From contig NC_088786.1 in NCBI RefSeq assembly GCF_949628265.1, positions 31,951,681 through 32,015,680 of the forward strand: a stretch of 64,000 nt of DNA. The letters are read 5' to 3'. The notes below the pieces were generated by a model. That model saw only the letters and a list, made by a program, of their open reading frames with translations. It did not search any database and was not told the origin of the DNA. Shown in pieces: positions 62,441 to 64,000 of the stretch (its first letter is position 1; every line of letters starts with the position of its first letter). Source of the stretch: Cloeon dipterum. Lineage: Eukaryota > Arthropoda > Insecta > Ephemeroptera > Baetidae. The translations under genes were made by a program, and so were the position numbers.

Positions 62441-64000
62441 ACTCGTTGGATACTTCAAAAATTCAATGGCTCATCCAAAAACATCAAATTCTAAGAGTTA
62501 CCTTGTAAGTTTTAAAATGAGGCCCCTTAAATTAATCAAAATCAGCAACGAAAAATTAATCAATTTGTGTAAATTTCCGAGGTATTCGGCAATGCCTGTT
62601 TTTTCAATTATAAATTGTCGCACTGAATTACGTATACAATTTAATTAACCATTCACATGGCAGATGAAACAATGCACAACAGTGAATTTAATTTTGTTTT
62701 CTTCCTTAAAGAGTGTTTTTCATCAAACAAGCGCAAAGAAAATTAATTGTTGGCGCACAATGCACAAAGTAAACAGCGCAGTGCGTTCAAGTTCACGCCC
62801 AGAACCCGGAACAGAGCTACTGGAAGAGAAAAACGTGCTTGCTAAACAAATTTACGAAAAATCCAGCAGCACGTAGCAGACCAAAACAAAAGAGGCTCAA
62901 TTTTCGGTCGTCATTGTTCGTTATTCTCCGTACCATTAGCTGCGGACAAAAAGTCAGCTTTCTTTCGCAGCACGAGACTCATTTGGCTCGCATTCTGTGC
63001 GTCGCTCGCTAATTTCGCGTACAATGCTGCTGAGAGCCGGCAGCAAAATCAGTTTATCTCTGCGCGAGCGAAACGCGAGCGCCGTGTGTAATGTAATCTT
63101 GACGCTGTACGAAAAAAAGGGACGCGAAAGCGGATCTATCCGGCGTAAGGGCAATTCAAATGACTCGACCGTCCGCACAATTTGCAGCCTCTTCACGCCC
63201 ACTCGGCACGTATTATCCCCCCGTTCTCGCAGCTCTCCACGCGAAATATCTCCGCGCATTCCTACCGCTCGGATTTGCCATATCCACGTGCTCCTTCCCA
63301 CGCTTTCCGCCACGCGATCTGCCCGAAAAAAGGGTTGCCATGATGCTCCAAAGGTTTTAGTTATATCCTGTGTTTTTAGGGTGCTCGATCCTGTGTAAAA
63401 CCTTTCTTTTTGCATCTCGCCCAAACGATTTCCTAGTATGACAGTAAAAGAGGGGATGTAAAACAATGTTGTTCAGAAATTAATTTTTTAAATAAATTTA
63501 TCAAAGCAAACCCTTTGTTAAACAGTAAAAAACTTTGATTTTTTTCTTAACTCCACAACAAATGACTCTTTATTAATTTTAAAAATATTTTTAGCATAAA
63601 TATAACAGATACAAATTTAAAACTAATACTTTTCTACTAGAATTGGTTGAAAAATTGATTTAATTACATTTAAAATGTTTGAAATGCAGCCGTTGTATGT
63701 CTTGAAAACTATATTGTTGTCCTCCTGTTCCTAACCGACACAGAGTAGTGAATGTAGCGTCCAGAGTTCTATGTTTTTGGAGTGCCGCCATTTAAATAAT
63801 TTTTTGCTTCACGCCGAAAGACTTCTTAAGAGATGCAGACTTAAAAAAATTACGTTTTAAGAAATATCCCAAAAAGCAAAGGAATTTGCACGAAAGAAAT
63901 TAGCCAAAGTTTGTCCTTGAGCTAATTAAATTTAATTATTTAAAATAAAATCTCAAAGGCAAATAATTTTTACGCATTTTTGCGGCTACCAAGAATTGCT

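Larger units (their letters stand above)
60094..64000. other. Neto 5' intron/upstream region
   Basis: No exon could be fixed. A GC-richer segment at about 62.95-63.42 kb, open on both strands, is a candidate promoter or 5' exon of Neto, but no start codon followed by a phase-matched donor was identified. The signal-peptide exon needs an upstream exon ending one base into a codon. Dispersed repeats at 60829-60950 and 62110-62440 also lie here. Confidence 0.4.

Noticed and set aside
62954-63466. Overlapping long open frames on both strands
   Set aside because: Arg/Ser-rich translations on both strands suggest a GC-rich regulatory region rather than a protein.
1-64000. tRNA, rRNA or CRISPR features
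   Set aside because: No tRNA B-box plus cloverleaf context, rRNA segment or regularly spaced direct repeat array was seen. A scan with a covariance model would be needed to exclude a divergent tRNA.

Overview
The window is animal nuclear DNA, most likely from an insect or another arthropod. The evidence is multi-exon genes with GT-AG introns, many only 50-100 bp long, set in AT-rich intergenic DNA; AATAAA signals just past stop codons; a TCAGTC initiator-like motif upstream of one gene; and protein families with clear insect counterparts (three-repeat Myb, Neto). There are no bacterial operons, CRISPR arrays or phage genes. I rebuilt the gene models by hand from reading frames, splice sites and remembered family sequences. 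Every exon junction in the complete models keeps phase.

Layout, left to right. A three-repeat Myb transcription factor (minus, 5' end unresolved) fills 278-2283. A weak secreted-protein candidate lies at 4303-4706 (minus), followed by AT-rich spacer containing a 626-bp fold-back element (9626-10251) and a short hAT-type MITE (11069-11346). From 11.7 to 19.5 kb is a compact cluster of housekeeping genes: SGF29 of the SAGA/ATAC acetyltransferase complexes (minus), an AIG1/ADTRP-family membrane hydrolase (plus) and replication factor C subunit 1 (minus, 16 exons). The last two converge almost end to end. A one-coding-exon PNRC-like decapping/nuclear-receptor coactivator is at 22.4-22.9 kb (plus), and a complete 18-exon 5-oxoprolinase is at 25.6-33.5 kb (plus).

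The right half (37.7-60.1 kb and beyond) is dominated by Neto (minus), a CUB-CUB-LDLa single-pass membrane protein that acts as an ionotropic glutamate receptor auxiliary subunit. Its introns reach 10 kb and hold most of the mobile debris: a second copy of the hAT MITE with its own perfect 8-bp target duplication, a LINE reverse transcriptase remnant, another fold-back element, another hAT-like MITE, and several GC-rich islands that I cannot assign. One of these islands carries a spliced, signal-peptide-like open frame. Neto's first exon (start codon) was not found; it lies above 60.1 kb or outside the window.

The genes do not form one pathway. They are unrelated neighbours: transcription and chromatin (Myb, SGF29, PNRC), replication (RFC1), lipid-ester hydrolysis (AIG1), glutathione turnover (OPLAH) and synapse function (Neto). 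I did not find a new multigene system. The points most worth checking are the alternative Neto C-terminus (stop codon inside a consensus splice donor), the MITE family with intact target duplications, the fold-back elements, the GC-AG intron of OPLAH, the altered Walker B of RFC1 and two unrecognised secreted-protein candidates.
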